Positions 18,350 to 27,106 of a DNA stretch of 64,000 nt are shown here, in pieces. Below the pieces are notes generated by a model. That model was not told the origin of the DNA and searched no databases. It was given only the letters and a program-made list of their open reading frames with translations. Origin of the DNA: Methylorubrum populi (GTDB taxonomy: Bacteria; Pseudomonadota; Alphaproteobacteria; Rhizobiales; Beijerinckiaceae); assembly GCA_036946625.1 (NCBI GenBank), contig JAQIIU010000002.1:1626001-1690000 (forward strand), written 5' to 3'. The first letter of the stretch is position 1. Every line of letters starts with the position of its first letter. The translations under genes were made by a program, and so were the position numbers.

Positions 18350-19006
18350 ATGCGGTGGTGGCTCGTTCCCCTTCTCGCCGTGGTGGCCTGGTTCGCCTAC
18401 ACGCTGACGCCGTTCTGGTCGCTCTACGGCTTCGCCGCCGCCGTCCAGGCCGGCGACACGGCGGCGGTGGAGCGGCGGGTCAACTTCCGCACGCTGCGCC
18501 TGTCGCTCGCCCGTCAGATCAGCGCCGCGGTGAAGGCCGACAGCACCGCGCTCGATCCGCGCGAGCGGCAGCGCATCGCCGACGCGGCGGCGGCCTTCGC
18601 GCTGCCGGTGATGGAATCGGCCCTGACGCCGGAGGCGGTGATCGATCTCCTCGACGACGGCTGGCCGCAGGGGGCCGAACTCGCTGCGCCCGCCGACCGG
18701 CACGAGCGGCGCGACGGGCTGCGCATCCCCGACCTGAAGCGGCTGCTGCGCTACTATCTCTCCTCCGACATGCGCGGCTTCCGCTCCGTGGTGGTCGCGG
18801 TCCCGCCGGACCGGCCCCGCCACGAACAGTTCCGCCTGCGCCTGCGCCTGCGCGACTGGGGCTGGCGCCTCGTCGATATCGAGCTGTCCGAGGATCTGCG
18901 CACCCGCATCGGCGAGAAAGCCGCCGCCGGGGCCGCGCGCCTGCGCGACAAGGGCTCCGCTCCGGACAGGGCGGCACCGGACGCGGCCCCTCCCCAGTCG
19001 CCCTGA
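18350..19006 (+). CDS. DUF2939 domain-containing protein
   Basis: A 218-residue protein with one N-terminal hydrophobic segment (about residues 3-20, WWLVPLLAVVAWFAYTL) acting as anchor or signal. It is followed by the DUF2939 pattern FWSLYGFAAAVQAGDTAAVERRVNFRTLR and a C-terminal FRLRLRLRDWGWRLVDIEL strand region. Function is unknown; the fold is probably periplasmic. It is close behind rppH and may be co-transcribed. Confidence 0.8.
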   Translation: MRWWLVPLLAVVAWFAYTLTPFWSLYGFAAAVQAGDTAAVERRVNFRTLRLSLARQISAAVKADSTALDPRERQRIADAAAAFALPVMESALTPEAVIDLLDDGWPQGAELAAPADRHERRDGLRIPDLKRLLRYYLSSDMRGFRSVVVAVPPDRPRHEQFRLRLRLRDWGWRLVDIELSEDLRTRIGEKAAAGAARLRDKGSAPDRAAPDAAPPQSP

Positions 19007-19167
19007 CGGCCGACGCCGCGCCGACACGAAGGGCCCTGGCTTTTATTCCGCGGCTCCGTAGATGATACGGTCGCCGCCTGATGAGAGCGGCGACCGTATC
19101 GGCAAGCCTGCGCGGCGCTTGAGCGAAGCCGGCATCCGCCATCCCGAAGGGATCGATCGGATGCCAT

Positions 19168-21135
19168 GTGAGCCGCCACGATCGGCCCCGCTTCCGGAGC
19201 ACCGTCTTGAGCCAGCCCGCCGCCCACGACCCCGACGCGGATGTTTCGGCCTCCGGGCCGGGGCGGCGCCTCGGGGCGGGCCTCCTCGTCGGCACCCTCG
19301 GCGTCGTCTACGGCGATATCGGCACCAGCCCGCTCTACGCCCTCAAGGAGGCGGTGCGCGCGGCGAGCCAGGGGACCGAGCCGAGCGCGGCCGCGGTGAC
19401 CGGTGCCGTCTCGCTGATCCTGTGGGCGCTGATCCTCGTCGTCTCGCTGAAATACGCGGTGCTGATCCTGCGCGCCGACAACCGCGGCGAGGGCGGCATC
19501 GTCGCGATGCTGGCGCTGCTCGGCGCCCGCCACGCCCGGCCCGGCTCTTGGCAGGCGCTGCTGCTCGTCGTCGGACTCGTCGGCGCCGCCCTGCTCTACG
19601 GCGACGGGGCGATCACGCCCGCGATCTCGGTGCTCTCGGCGATCGAGGGCCTCAAGGTCGATGCCCCGAGCCTCGACCGCTCCGTGGTGCCGATCGCGCT
19701 CGCGATCCTCGTCGCGCTGTTCCTCGTTCAGCGCCAGGGGGCGGCCTTCATCGGCCGGATCTTCGGCCCGGTGATGCTGCTCTGGTTCGTCGTGCTGGCG
19801 GCGATGGGCGTGGGCGGCATCCTGCAGGCGCCGCAGATCCTGTCCGCGGTCAATCCGCTGCGCGCCGTGGAATTCACGGCCCATGCCGGCCTGCATGTCG
19901 GCTTCGCCATGCTCGGCGCCGCCTTCCTCGCGGTCACCGGCGGCGAGGCGATGTATGCCGATCTCGGGCATTTCGGGGCGCGGGCCATCCGGGTCGCGTG
20001 GTTCGCCCTGGTGCTGCCGGCGCTGGTGATCCACTATTTCGGGCAGGGCGCGATCCTGCTGGTCGATCCGTCCGCGGCCGAGAACCCGTTCTACCGCCTC
20101 GCGCCGACCGCCCTGCATTACCCGCTGATCGGGCTGGCGACGCTGGCCGCCGTCATCGCCTCGCAGGCGGTGATCTCGGGCGTGTTCTCGCTGACCCGGC
20201 AATCGATCCAGCTCGGCTTCCTGCCGCCGCTGCGCATCGTCCACACCGCCTCCGACGAGCGCGGACAGATCTACGTGCCGACCGTGAACTGGATCCTGGC
20301 CGCCGCCACCCTCTCGGCGGTGCTGATCTTCCGCTCCTCCGACGCCCTGGCGGGCGCCTACGGCATCGCCGTGTCGCTGCTGATGGCGATCACGACGCTG
20401 CTCGCCGGCCTCGTCGCCCGCAAATGGGGCTACGCGCTCGCCGCCGTGCTCGCCGTCAACGGGTCCTTCCTGCTGATCGACCTGATCTTCCTGTCCGCCA
20501 ACAGCGTGAAGCTGTTCGAGGGCGGCTGGTTTCCGCTGCTGCTCGCGGGCGCCGTCGCCTTCCTGATGCTGACATGGCGCAAGGGCAATGCCTGTCTGGA
20601 GCAGGCACGCAGGGCCCTGCGCCGGCCGGAGGACCGCTTCCTGGACGGCCTGCGCCGGGATCCGCCGAAGACGCTGCCGGGCTCGGCGATCTTCCTGTCC
20701 TCGGCCACGGAGGGCGTTCCGCTGCCGATGATGCGCCTCGTCGAGCGTCTGGGCGCGCTGCACGCCCGCATCCTGATCGTCACCGCCCTGTTCGAGGAAA
20801 CGCCGACGGTGCCGCGGGAGGAGCGCGCCGAGGTCACCGAGATCACCCCCGACATCCGCCGCGTGGTGCTGCGTTACGGCTTCATGCAGACGGCCTCGAT
20901 CCCCGAGGGCCTGGACTGCGCCGTCGGCGCCGGCCTGCTGCCGCGGGAATTCGCCGAAGACGTCACGGTCTTCGTCGGCCACGAGACGATCGTCCCCGTC
21001 TCCGACCGGCGCGGCATGTCGGATTGGCGCGAGGCGGTGTTCGCGGTGATGCAGAACAACGCCGAGCGCACCGGCGTCCACTTCGGCGTGCCGGCCCGCC
21101 AGGTCATCGAGATCGGCACCGAGATCGAGATCTGA
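19168..21135 (+). CDS. kup: KUP-family low-affinity potassium transporter
   Basis: A 655-residue inner-membrane K+:H+ symporter with about 12 helices. The family hallmark GVVYGDIGTSPLYALKEAV is in helix 1 (about residue 45). Further marks are LRADNRGEGGIVAMLALLG, LLYGDGAITPAISVLSAIEG, QSIQLGFLPPLRIVHTA and GQIYVPTVNW. The cytosolic tail runs from about residue 480. The start is GTG 19168; a TTG at 19207 is a weaker alternative. The stop codon lies at the very start of a dispersed 172-bp repeat element. Confidence 0.95.
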   Translation: MSRHDRPRFRSTVLSQPAAHDPDADVSASGPGRRLGAGLLVGTLGVVYGDIGTSPLYALKEAVRAASQGTEPSAAAVTGAVSLILWALILVVSLKYAVLILRADNRGEGGIVAMLALLGARHARPGSWQALLLVVGLVGAALLYGDGAITPAISVLSAIEGLKVDAPSLDRSVVPIALAILVALFLVQRQGAAFIGRIFGPVMLLWFVVLAAMGVGGILQAPQILSAVNPLRAVEFTAHAGLHVGFAMLGAAFLAVTGGEAMYADLGHFGARAIRVAWFALVLPALVIHYFGQGAILLVDPSAAENPFYRLAPTALHYPLIGLATLAAVIASQAVISGVFSLTRQSIQLGFLPPLRIVHTASDERGQIYVPTVNWILAAATLSAVLIFRSSDALAGAYGIAVSLLMAITTLLAGLVARKWGYALAAVLAVNGSFLLIDLIFLSANSVKLFEGGWFPLLLAGAVAFLMLTWRKGNACLEQARRALRRPEDRFLDGLRRDPPKTLPGSAIFLSSATEGVPLPMMRLVERLGALHARILIVTALFEETPTVPREERAEVTEITPDIRRVVLRYGFMQTASIPEGLDCAVGAGLLPREFAEDVTVFVGHETIVPVSDRRGMSDWREAVFAVMQNNAERTGVHFGVPARQVIEIGTEIEI

Positions 21136-21304
21136 TACCGTTTCCGATCGATCGCTTCGGGTTTCGCCACCCTCCGTCATCGCGAGCGGCAGCGAAGCGA
21201 TCCAGGACGCGCGACCTGTCCGGAAAGGGCGCGACCTGGATCGCCACGGCTTCGCCTCGCGATGACGTAGGAGAGGCCGAAGTCATCAACCGGATATCGT
21301 ATGA
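21133..21304. repeat. 170-bp composite dispersed repeat, copy A
   Basis: It begins TGATACCGTTTCCGATCGAT (the TGA is the kup stop) and ends CGGATATCGTATGA, an imperfect inverted copy of the start. Inside is a hairpin with arms GCGAAGCGATCC and GGATCGCCACGGCTTCGC. Copies B (45933-46102) and C (48928-49099) share the same order of blocks and nearly the same length. Confidence 0.88.
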
Positions 21305-21327
21305 GGAGCGCTGCTCGTGTCCCAGTG

Positions 21328-21633
21328 CTACTCGTCGCCCTGGCCCTTGCCGGTCATCCGGAGCTGCGAGGCGACGCATTCGCGCATCGCGTCCTCGATC
21401 TTGGCCTTCTGCGCGTTCGCGTAGCCGGCCACCTCGTCGATGCATTTGACGAAGTAGCCCGCGGTGAAGCTCTCGTTGAGCGAGACGAACGACTTGCCGA
21501 AGCGGGTGGCGAGCTGGAGGCGGTCCATGGCCGAACTCTGCCGCCACGCCTCCAGCGTATCGGTCATGGTCAGGGCCTGCGCCGTCCCCGGCAGGAGGAC
21601 GGCGGCGAGGAACAGGGCGGAGAAGCGGCGCAT
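21328..21633 (-). CDS. Small secreted hypothetical protein
   Basis: A 101-residue protein not assigned to a family. It has a clear Sec signal (RRFSALFLAAVLLPGTAQA, cleavage near residue 20) and a mature part of about 80 residues with two cysteines (FVKCIDEV and MRECVASQ). ATG 21633 is preceded by GGGAGG about 11 bases upstream, which decides the start over the frame beginning at 21657. It lies alone between the composite repeat and an AT-rich stretch (21660-21800) that probably contains its promoter. Confidence 0.7.
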   Translation of the reverse strand: MRRFSALFLAAVLLPGTAQALTMTDTLEAWRQSSAMDRLQLATRFGKSFVSLNESFTAGYFVKCIDEVAGYANAQKAKIEDAMRECVASQLRMTGKGQGDE

Positions 21634-21839
21634 CGTGCAAGAACCTCCCGACTGCATTTTCTGGTTTTTCCGCGTGTCGCTTCCGAATACTCCCTCGTTC
21701 GATCGAATGAATAAGGGCGAATCGGATGAAGCAGTCAGATAAGCCGTGGAGATCGGCGAGACAGCCGGACCGCCGGAACTCGTCTCTTAAATTGCTCTGA
21801 GAATTGTGCGGGCGATTGGCCTCCACGCTGCGCTCTCGC

Positions 21840-22631
21840 TCATCGCCGCCACTCGGAAAAACCGACGACGCGGTGGACCAGGCGGCGGCCGCGCGCCGTC
21901 TCGCCGAACGGGGCGAGATCCCACTCCCATTCCCGCTCGGGCGCGCCGAGCCGCGCGCCGTAGAGCAGGTCGTGCCGTGCGTGCACGCGGCCCTGCCGAT
22001 CCTCCTCGGTCTCGTCGATGTCGGTGACGAGGCAGACCTTCGCCGACAGCCGGGCCAGCCCATCGAGATGCCCCTCGACGATGCGCCGGCCGAAGGCGTC
22101 ACCCTCGTCGGGTGTCCAGGGACCGAAGCCGCGCCGGGACGCCTCCAGCCGCTCGACCGGCCGGATCGGCAGTTGCGACAGGAGGTTGGCCGAGATCACG
22201 AGATCGGTCGAGGGCGCGGCGCAGACCGGCGGCAGGCCCGGTTCGAGGTCGGGGGCCGTGCCCACCATCAGCGCCATGGCGCCGCTCAGATCCGCCGTCA
22301 GGATCTCGACGTTGGGGAATGCCCGCGCGGCGCGCAGGGCCGGCCGCGGATGAACCGCGTCGACCAGCACGACCCGCCGGAAGCTCCCGGCCAGATCGTC
22401 CAGCGGCACGTCGGCGAGAGGACCGGAGCCCAGCACCACGGCGGTGTCGCGCCGCCGCGCCGCCGCGATGGCCGTGCGCATCGCCGCTCGGCTGGCGTCG
22501 AGGTGCGGCGCCCACGCCTCCCGGCAGCGGCGCGCCCGCGACATCAGCCAGATGCTGTCGCGCCGGTAGCCGAGCCGGCGCTGGGGGCGCGGCGCCGGGG
22601 TGGTCAGGAGGTGAAGGAGATCGAGCAGCAC
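21840..22631 (-). CDS. SAM-dependent methyltransferase-like protein of unknown substrate
   Basis: About 263 residues from GTG 22631; an alternative GTG at 22727 overlaps the rsuA stop (GTGA) and would add 32 Arg-rich residues. A Rossmann-like core is suggested by VVLGSGPLADVPL, FRRVVLVDAVHP, NVEILTADLSG and STDLVISANLLSQLP, in the order of class I methyltransferase motifs, though the usual GxGxG is GSGP. The C-terminal part (WEWDLAPFGE, HRVVGFSEW) has no known match to me. It follows rsuA and rsmC on the same strand, so an RNA-linked role is possible but unproven. Confidence 0.6.
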   Translation of the reverse strand: MLLDLLHLLTTPAPRPQRRLGYRRDSIWLMSRARRCREAWAPHLDASRAAMRTAIAAARRRDTAVVLGSGPLADVPLDDLAGSFRRVVLVDAVHPRPALRAARAFPNVEILTADLSGAMALMVGTAPDLEPGLPPVCAAPSTDLVISANLLSQLPIRPVERLEASRRGFGPWTPDEGDAFGRRIVEGHLDGLARLSAKVCLVTDIDETEEDRQGRVHARHDLLYGARLGAPEREWEWDLAPFGETARGRRLVHRVVGFSEWRR

Positions 22632-22723
22632 GTGAGCCTCGTCCCGAAAGGTGGCGGCGGGCCTTCGGAAAAAGACGACGCGACATCGGGAATCTGGAGC
22701 ATCGTGCCGGCTCCGGAAGCCGC

Positions 22724-23452
22724 TCACCCTGCGAAGACGGCGGCGATCTCGCCCGGCCCCAGAATCCGGAACGCCCCCGCCTCCAGATCGGCCGGCAGGG
22801 TCAGGCCGCCGACGCGGTCGCGGTGGAGCGCGTCGACATGGTTGCCGAGCGCCGCGAACATGCGCCGGACCTGATGGTAGCGGCCCTCGTGCAGCGTCAC
22901 GGTGCAGCGGGTCGCGTCGGAGGCTTCCATCTCCACCGGCAGCAGCGGCTTGTCCTCGCCCTCCAGCATCAGTTCGCCGGAGGCGAGGATCGCCGCCTCG
23001 TCGCCCTGGAGCGGGCGGGCCAGCGTCACCGCGTAGCGCTTGGCGACGTCGGCCTTGGGCGAGATGATCCGGTGCAGCAGGGCGCCGTCATCGGTCATCA
23101 GCAGCAGGCCCGAGGTCTCCTTGTCGAGGCGCCCGACCGTCGAGACGGCGGGATCGCGTCGCCGCCAGCGCTCGGGCAGCAGGCCGTGGACCAGCGCCCC
23201 CGCCTCCTTGTGCGAGCAGGTGACGCCGAGGGGCTTGTGCAGCATCAGGCAGACGCCCGGCAACGGATCGAGCCCCTCGCCCTGGACCGTCATCCGGGCC
23301 GGCAGGTCGGGATCGAGCGGGATGCGCTGCGAAGCGTCCGTCAGCGCCTGCCCTTCGAGGCGGATGCGGCCGGCGCGGGCCAGCCCCTCCACCTCCCGGC
23401 GGGAGCCGTAGCCGAGATTGGCGAGCAGCCGGTCGAGCCGCACCGCCTTCAC
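22724..23452 (-). CDS. rsuA: RsuA-type 16S rRNA pseudouridine synthase
   Basis: A 242-residue RsuA/RluB/E/F family enzyme. An N-terminal S4-like RNA-binding part (VRLDRLLANLGYGSRREVE, about residues 4-60) precedes the catalytic domain with VGRLDKETSGLLLMT, which holds the catalytic aspartate, and the RsuA-type EGRYHQVRRMFAALGNHV. It converts a uridine (516 in E. coli 16S rRNA) to pseudouridine. The start is GTG 23452, overlapping the rsmC stop by four bases (GTGA), so the two rRNA-modification genes are coupled. Confidence 0.88.
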   Translation of the reverse strand: MKAVRLDRLLANLGYGSRREVEGLARAGRIRLEGQALTDASQRIPLDPDLPARMTVQGEGLDPLPGVCLMLHKPLGVTCSHKEAGALVHGLLPERWRRRDPAVSTVGRLDKETSGLLLMTDDGALLHRIISPKADVAKRYAVTLARPLQGDEAAILASGELMLEGEDKPLLPVEMEASDATRCTVTLHEGRYHQVRRMFAALGNHVDALHRDRVGGLTLPADLEAGAFRILGPGEIAAVFAG

Positions 23453-24375
23453 TTGCGCGCCTCGAACAGCTTGTAGCCGCCTTCCGTCACGCCCGGCGTG
23501 ACGGTGCGGAAGGCGGCGCGCAGGGGCGCCTCGTAGGGCAGGTGGGCGTTGGCCACGAGATGCAGCGTGCCGCCGGGCCGCAGGGCCGCCGCCGCGCGGG
23601 CCATGAAGATGCTGCCGAGCGCCTGATCCTCGGCGCCGCCGTCGTGGAAGGGCGGGTTGGTGACGACGAAGTCGAGCCCCGACAGGGCCGGCTCCGGCCC
23701 GCGCAAGTCGGCCCAGTGCACGCTGGCGCGCGCCTCGCCCACATTGCGCCGGGCCATCTCGACGGCGCGGCGGTCGATGTCGACCAGCGCGAGCGAGGCG
23801 ACCTTTTCGGATTTCAGCACCGCGCGCGCCAGGATGCCGAGGCCGCAGCCGAAATCCGCCCCGCGCCCGGAGAGCGTCGGCAGGTGGCGCAGCAGCAGGG
23901 CGGTGCCGGGATCGAGCCGGTCCCAGGAGAAGAGGCCGGGCTGGGTGCAGAGGCCGAGATTGTCGATGTGGCGCGGGGCGCCGCCCGCGACGGCGACATC
24001 AAGGCCGGCGGGCGCCTCGGGCCGTGTCGCGGTGCAGATGCGGTGATGGCGCCGCGCCTCGTCGGTGACCGCGCAGCCGAAGCCGCGCAGTTCCTTGGCG
24101 AGCCGCGCGCCGCCCTTGTCCTTGGGCGCCAGCGCCACCAGCCGACCGCCGGGCCGCAGCGCCCGGAGCGCCAGGGCCAGGGCGTAGCGGCGCTCGGCCG
24201 TGCCGGGCGGTGCCAGCAGCAGGGCGGCGTCGAGGCGCGCCTCGGAGACGTCCTCCAGGCGCGCGGAGCCGGGGATCAGCGGCGAGACCTGGGCGGCGCC
24301 GTCGGGCACCTCCGCGAGATCCGCCGGGGGGAGGCCGTAGAGGAGGGCCCGGATGTTTGAATCGGGGTGGAGCAT
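23449..24375 (-). CDS. rsmC: 16S rRNA guanine-N2 methyltransferase, RsmC family
   Basis: A 308-residue protein with the two-domain RsmC layout. A degenerate N-terminal methyltransferase-like half ends near RHHRICTATRPEA, and a catalytic half opens with QPGLFSWDRLDPGT, then GADFGCGLGILARAVL (SAM site), LVDIDRRAVEMARRN and the substrate motif VVTNPPFHDGG. The NPPF motif indicates methylation of a guanine exocyclic amine. ATG 24375 (HPDSNIRALLYG...) is chosen; the frame to 24435 runs toward the palindromic repeat. It heads the minus-strand set rsmC-rsuA-methyltransferase-like. Confidence 0.88.
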   Translation of the reverse strand: MLHPDSNIRALLYGLPPADLAEVPDGAAQVSPLIPGSARLEDVSEARLDAALLLAPPGTAERRYALALALRALRPGGRLVALAPKDKGGARLAKELRGFGCAVTDEARRHHRICTATRPEAPAGLDVAVAGGAPRHIDNLGLCTQPGLFSWDRLDPGTALLLRHLPTLSGRGADFGCGLGILARAVLKSEKVASLALVDIDRRAVEMARRNVGEARASVHWADLRGPEPALSGLDFVVTNPPFHDGGAEDQALGSIFMARAAAALRPGGTLHLVANAHLPYEAPLRAAFRTVTPGVTEGGYKLFEARK

Positions 24376-24415
24376 GGGGGTTGCGTTCAGGCCGGGGTCA
24401 CCGACGTCAGGAGTT

Positions 24416-24554
24416 CGTCCAACCCTCTCCCTCATCCTGAGGTGCCCGCCTCGGCGGGCCTCGAAGGATCATCCAGGAAACGCGCGGGCACTGGAGGATC
24501 CTTCGAGGCCGCCGCTCCGCGACGGCACCTCAGGATGAGGGTGAGGGTTGGACG
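24416..24554. repeat. Palindromic intergenic repeat (CTCATCCTGAGGTGCC family), copy 1
   Basis: Long inverted repeat: CGTCCAACCCTC, CCTCATCCTGAGGTGCC and CCTCGAAGGATC on the left arm are mirrored by GATCCTTCGAGG, GGCACCTCAGGATGAGG and GAGGGTTGGACG on the right. It sits between era and rsmC, both read leftwards. Other copies are at 32100-32315 and 59717-59830. Confidence 0.9.
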
Positions 24555-24567
24555 AGGAGAATAGAGG

Positions 24568-25512
24568 TCAGCCGGTCGGGAATTCGAGGCCCATCTCGCG
24601 GTAGCGAGCGGGATCGTCGGCCCAGTTCTCGCGGACCTTCACGTGCAGGAACAGGTGGACCCTGGCCTCGGCGGCCTCGGCGATCTCGATGCGGGCCGCC
24701 TGCCCGATCGCCTTGATGGTCTGGCCGCCCTTGCCCAGCACGATCGAGCGCTGGCTCTCGCGCTCGACGAAGATGGTCTGCTCGATGCGCACGGAGCCGT
24801 CGGGGCGCACCTGCCACTGGTCGGTCTCGACGGTGGAGCGATAGGGCAGTTCCTCGTGCAGGCGATCGTAGATCTTCTCCCGGGTGATCTCGGCGGCGAG
24901 CATCCGCAGCGGCGCGTCCGAGATCTGGTCCTCGGGATAGAGCCAGGGGCCGGGCGGCATCCGCCGGGCGAGCGCCTTGCGCAGGTCGGCCACACCGTCG
25001 CCGTTGAGCGCCGAGATCAGGAAGGTGTCCTCGAACGGCACCGTCGCGTTGAGCCGGGCCACCAGTTCGAGCAGGCGCTCGCGGGCGATCAGGTCGATCT
25101 TGTTGAGGATCAGGATCCTGGGCCGCTTCACCTCGGGCAGGCGGCGCAGGATGGCCTCGACCGCCTCGTCCACGCCCTTGCGGGCATCGACCAGCAGGCA
25201 GACCGCGTCGGCATCGGCCGCGCCGCTCCAGGCGGAATGCACCATCGCCCGGTCGAGGCGGCGCTTGGGCGCGAAGATGCCGGGCGTGTCGACGAGCACG
25301 ACCTGCGCCTCGCCCTCCATGACGATGCCGCGCACCAGCGCCCGCGTCGTCTGGACCTTCCGCGAGACGATCGAGACCTTGGCGCCGACCAGCGCGTTGA
25401 GCAGGGTCGACTTGCCGGCATTCGGCACGCCGATCAGCGCGACGAAGCCCGCGCGCGTCTCCCGCGGGGGTGCGCCTTCGCCGACCTCGTGTTCCGGCTC
25501 GTGCTCAGACAT
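24568..25512 (-). CDS. era: GTPase Era
   Basis: A 314-residue ribosome-assembly GTPase that binds 16S rRNA near its 3' end. All G motifs are visible: GVPNAGKSTLLN (G1), DTPGIF (G3), NKIDLI (G4), SALNGDG (G5). The C-terminal KH domain holds EQTIFVERESQRSIVLGKGG and IKAIG. ATG 25512 gives a ~15-residue acidic leader; the longer open frame (to 25755) overlaps rnc and is rejected. Last gene of pdxJ-acpS-lepB-lepB2-rnc-era; recO, which often follows era in related bacteria, is absent and a palindromic repeat follows. Confidence 0.96.
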   Translation of the reverse strand: MSEHEPEHEVGEGAPPRETRAGFVALIGVPNAGKSTLLNALVGAKVSIVSRKVQTTRALVRGIVMEGEAQVVLVDTPGIFAPKRRLDRAMVHSAWSGAADADAVCLLVDARKGVDEAVEAILRRLPEVKRPRILILNKIDLIARERLLELVARLNATVPFEDTFLISALNGDGVADLRKALARRMPPGPWLYPEDQISDAPLRMLAAEITREKIYDRLHEELPYRSTVETDQWQVRPDGSVRIEQTIFVERESQRSIVLGKGGQTIKAIGQAARIEIAEAAEARVHLFLHVKVRENWADDPARYREMGLEFPTG

Positions 25513-25532
25513 CCGACTCGACCATTCGCGGC

Positions 25533-26324
25533 TCAACCACTCGTGCCACCCTGTCCCTGCGTCCCGCCGATGTTTTCGCGCGCGAGGACGGCGCGGGCCG
25601 CCTCCTGTTCCGCCACCCGCTTCGAGGCGCCCTCGCCGTAGCCGGGCTCGATGCCCTCGACCCGCACCGCGATCCGGAACACCGGGGCGTGGTCGGGCCC
25701 TGAGCGCTCCACCACCTCGTAGAGGGGGATCGCGAGGCTGCGCGCCATCGCCCATTCCTGCAAGGCCGATTTCGCGTCGCGCCCGCGCGGCGCCGCGGTC
25801 TCCTCGCCGAGGCGGAAGGCGCGCTGCACGATGGCGCGCGCCGCCTCGTAGCCGGCGTCGAGGAACACCGCGCCGAGGATCGCCTCGCAGACATCGGCCA
25901 GGATGGTCTGGTTGCGCCGCCCGCCGGTCTGGATCTCGCCGGGGCCGAGGTTGAGGTGCGGCCCGACCTCCCAGGCCTCGGCCACCGCGGCGCAGGTCTC
26001 GCGCCGCACGAGGCCGGCCAGCCGCCGCGACAGTTCGCCCTCCTCCGCGTCGGGCAGCACCTTGTAGAGCGTCTCGGCGACCGCGAGCCCGAGCACCCGG
26101 TCGCCCAAAAATTCCAGGCGCTGGTAGCTGCCGACCCGGCCGGACTGCCCGGCCTTGCTGACATGGGTGAGCGCCAGCGGAAGCAGGGTGGGGTCGGCGA
26201 ACGTGTGGCCGATCCGTTCCTCCAGCACGGCGAGGCCCGGCCGCGGACGGTGCGCGCGCCGGGCGCGGCTGGAGGAACGGTCCCGTGCGGTTTCGTCGCC
26301 CGACATGGCATCGTCCTTCGCCAT
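25533..26324 (-). CDS. rnc: Ribonuclease III
   Basis: A 263-residue double-strand-specific endoribonuclease. The catalytic signature RLEFLGDRVLGLAVAE is at about residue 68-83, with the second acidic site in ILADVCEAILGAVFLDAGYE. A C-terminal dsRBD (about 185-255) has KSALQEWAMA and GEGASKRVAEQEAARAVL. It processes rRNA precursors and structured mRNA. ATG 26324 sits one base after the lepB2 stop; the ATG at 26306 is an alternative. A basic Ser/Arg leader of about 30 residues precedes the domain. Confidence 0.95.
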   Translation of the reverse strand: MAKDDAMSGDETARDRSSSRARRAHRPRPGLAVLEERIGHTFADPTLLPLALTHVSKAGQSGRVGSYQRLEFLGDRVLGLAVAETLYKVLPDAEEGELSRRLAGLVRRETCAAVAEAWEVGPHLNLGPGEIQTGGRRNQTILADVCEAILGAVFLDAGYEAARAIVQRAFRLGEETAAPRGRDAKSALQEWAMARSLAIPLYEVVERSGPDHAPVFRIAVRVEGIEPGYGEGASKRVAEQEAARAVLARENIGGTQGQGGTSG

Positions 26325-26325
26325 G

Positions 26326-27105
26326 TCAGCGGATCGCCGCCATGAAGCGGCTCCAGCGCAAGGCCGCCGTCGCGGAGCTGTTGCCTCCGGCCGCGTCAGC
26401 AAAAGAGAACAGGACAAGATCGGCCCGGCCAACCAAGTTTCGGATCGGAACGTAGCCGACACTCGCCAGATCCCGCGAATCGACGGAATTGTCGCGGTTG
26501 TCGCCCAGGGTGAAGACGTGCCTGGCCGGAACCTCGTAGACTTCGGTATTGTCATAGAAGCTGCGGTCGCCGTCGCGCTCGATCACGCGAAAGGTCGCGC
26601 CGCCCGGCAACGTCTCCTCATACTGCGCCACCTTGTCCACCTTGCCGTAGGACTGGACGAGCTCGTAATCGGCGACGCGCTCACGCTTGACCGGTTTGCC
26701 GTTGATGGTGAGCACGCCCTCGATCATCTGGATCGTGTCGCCCGGCAGGCCGACCACGCGCTTGATGTAGTCGGTGGCGTTGTCCTTCGGCAGCTTGAAC
26801 ACGATGATGTCGCCACGTTTGGGCAGCGCACCGGGCAGCAGCGTGCCCGCCAGCGGATAGGGCAGCACGTCGCTCAACGGCAGCGAATAGCGAGAGAAGC
26901 CGTAGGCGTACCGCGACACGACCACGTAGTCGCCGACGACGATCCCCGGTGCCGTCGATGTCGAGGGGATGCTGTAAACGCGGAACAGAAAGGGACCGAC
27001 GGATAGCAGTGCCACACAGATCCCGGTCGCGACGGCGAGGCCGGCGAGCTCGAGAAACCCGCCGCGCTTGGCACCGGGTTTTTTGGCGAGGTCAATCGTC
27101 GTCAC
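26326..27105 (-). CDS. lepB2: Signal peptidase I paralogue (second copy)
   Basis: A 259-residue S26 leader peptidase-like protein, starting with GTG one base after the first lepB. One N-terminal transmembrane segment (about residues 20-40) leads to SIPSTSTAPGIVVGDYVVV. Compared with the usual PSGSMxPTL box, the nucleophile serine position is kept (PST-S-T) but the flanking Gly and PTL are replaced. The catalytic lysine region PKRGDIIVFKLP, YIKRVVGLPGD and GDNRDNSVDSR are intact. Identity to the neighbour is high in the catalytic body and low at both ends, so it is a diverged tandem duplicate with possibly changed specificity. Confidence 0.88.
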   Translation of the reverse strand: MTTIDLAKKPGAKRGGFLELAGLAVATGICVALLSVGPFLFRVYSIPSTSTAPGIVVGDYVVVSRYAYGFSRYSLPLSDVLPYPLAGTLLPGALPKRGDIIVFKLPKDNATDYIKRVVGLPGDTIQMIEGVLTINGKPVKRERVADYELVQSYGKVDKVAQYEETLPGGATFRVIERDGDRSFYDNTEVYEVPARHVFTLGDNRDNSVDSRDLASVGYVPIRNLVGRADLVLFSFADAAGGNSSATAALRWSRFMAAIR

Positions 27106-27106
27106 A

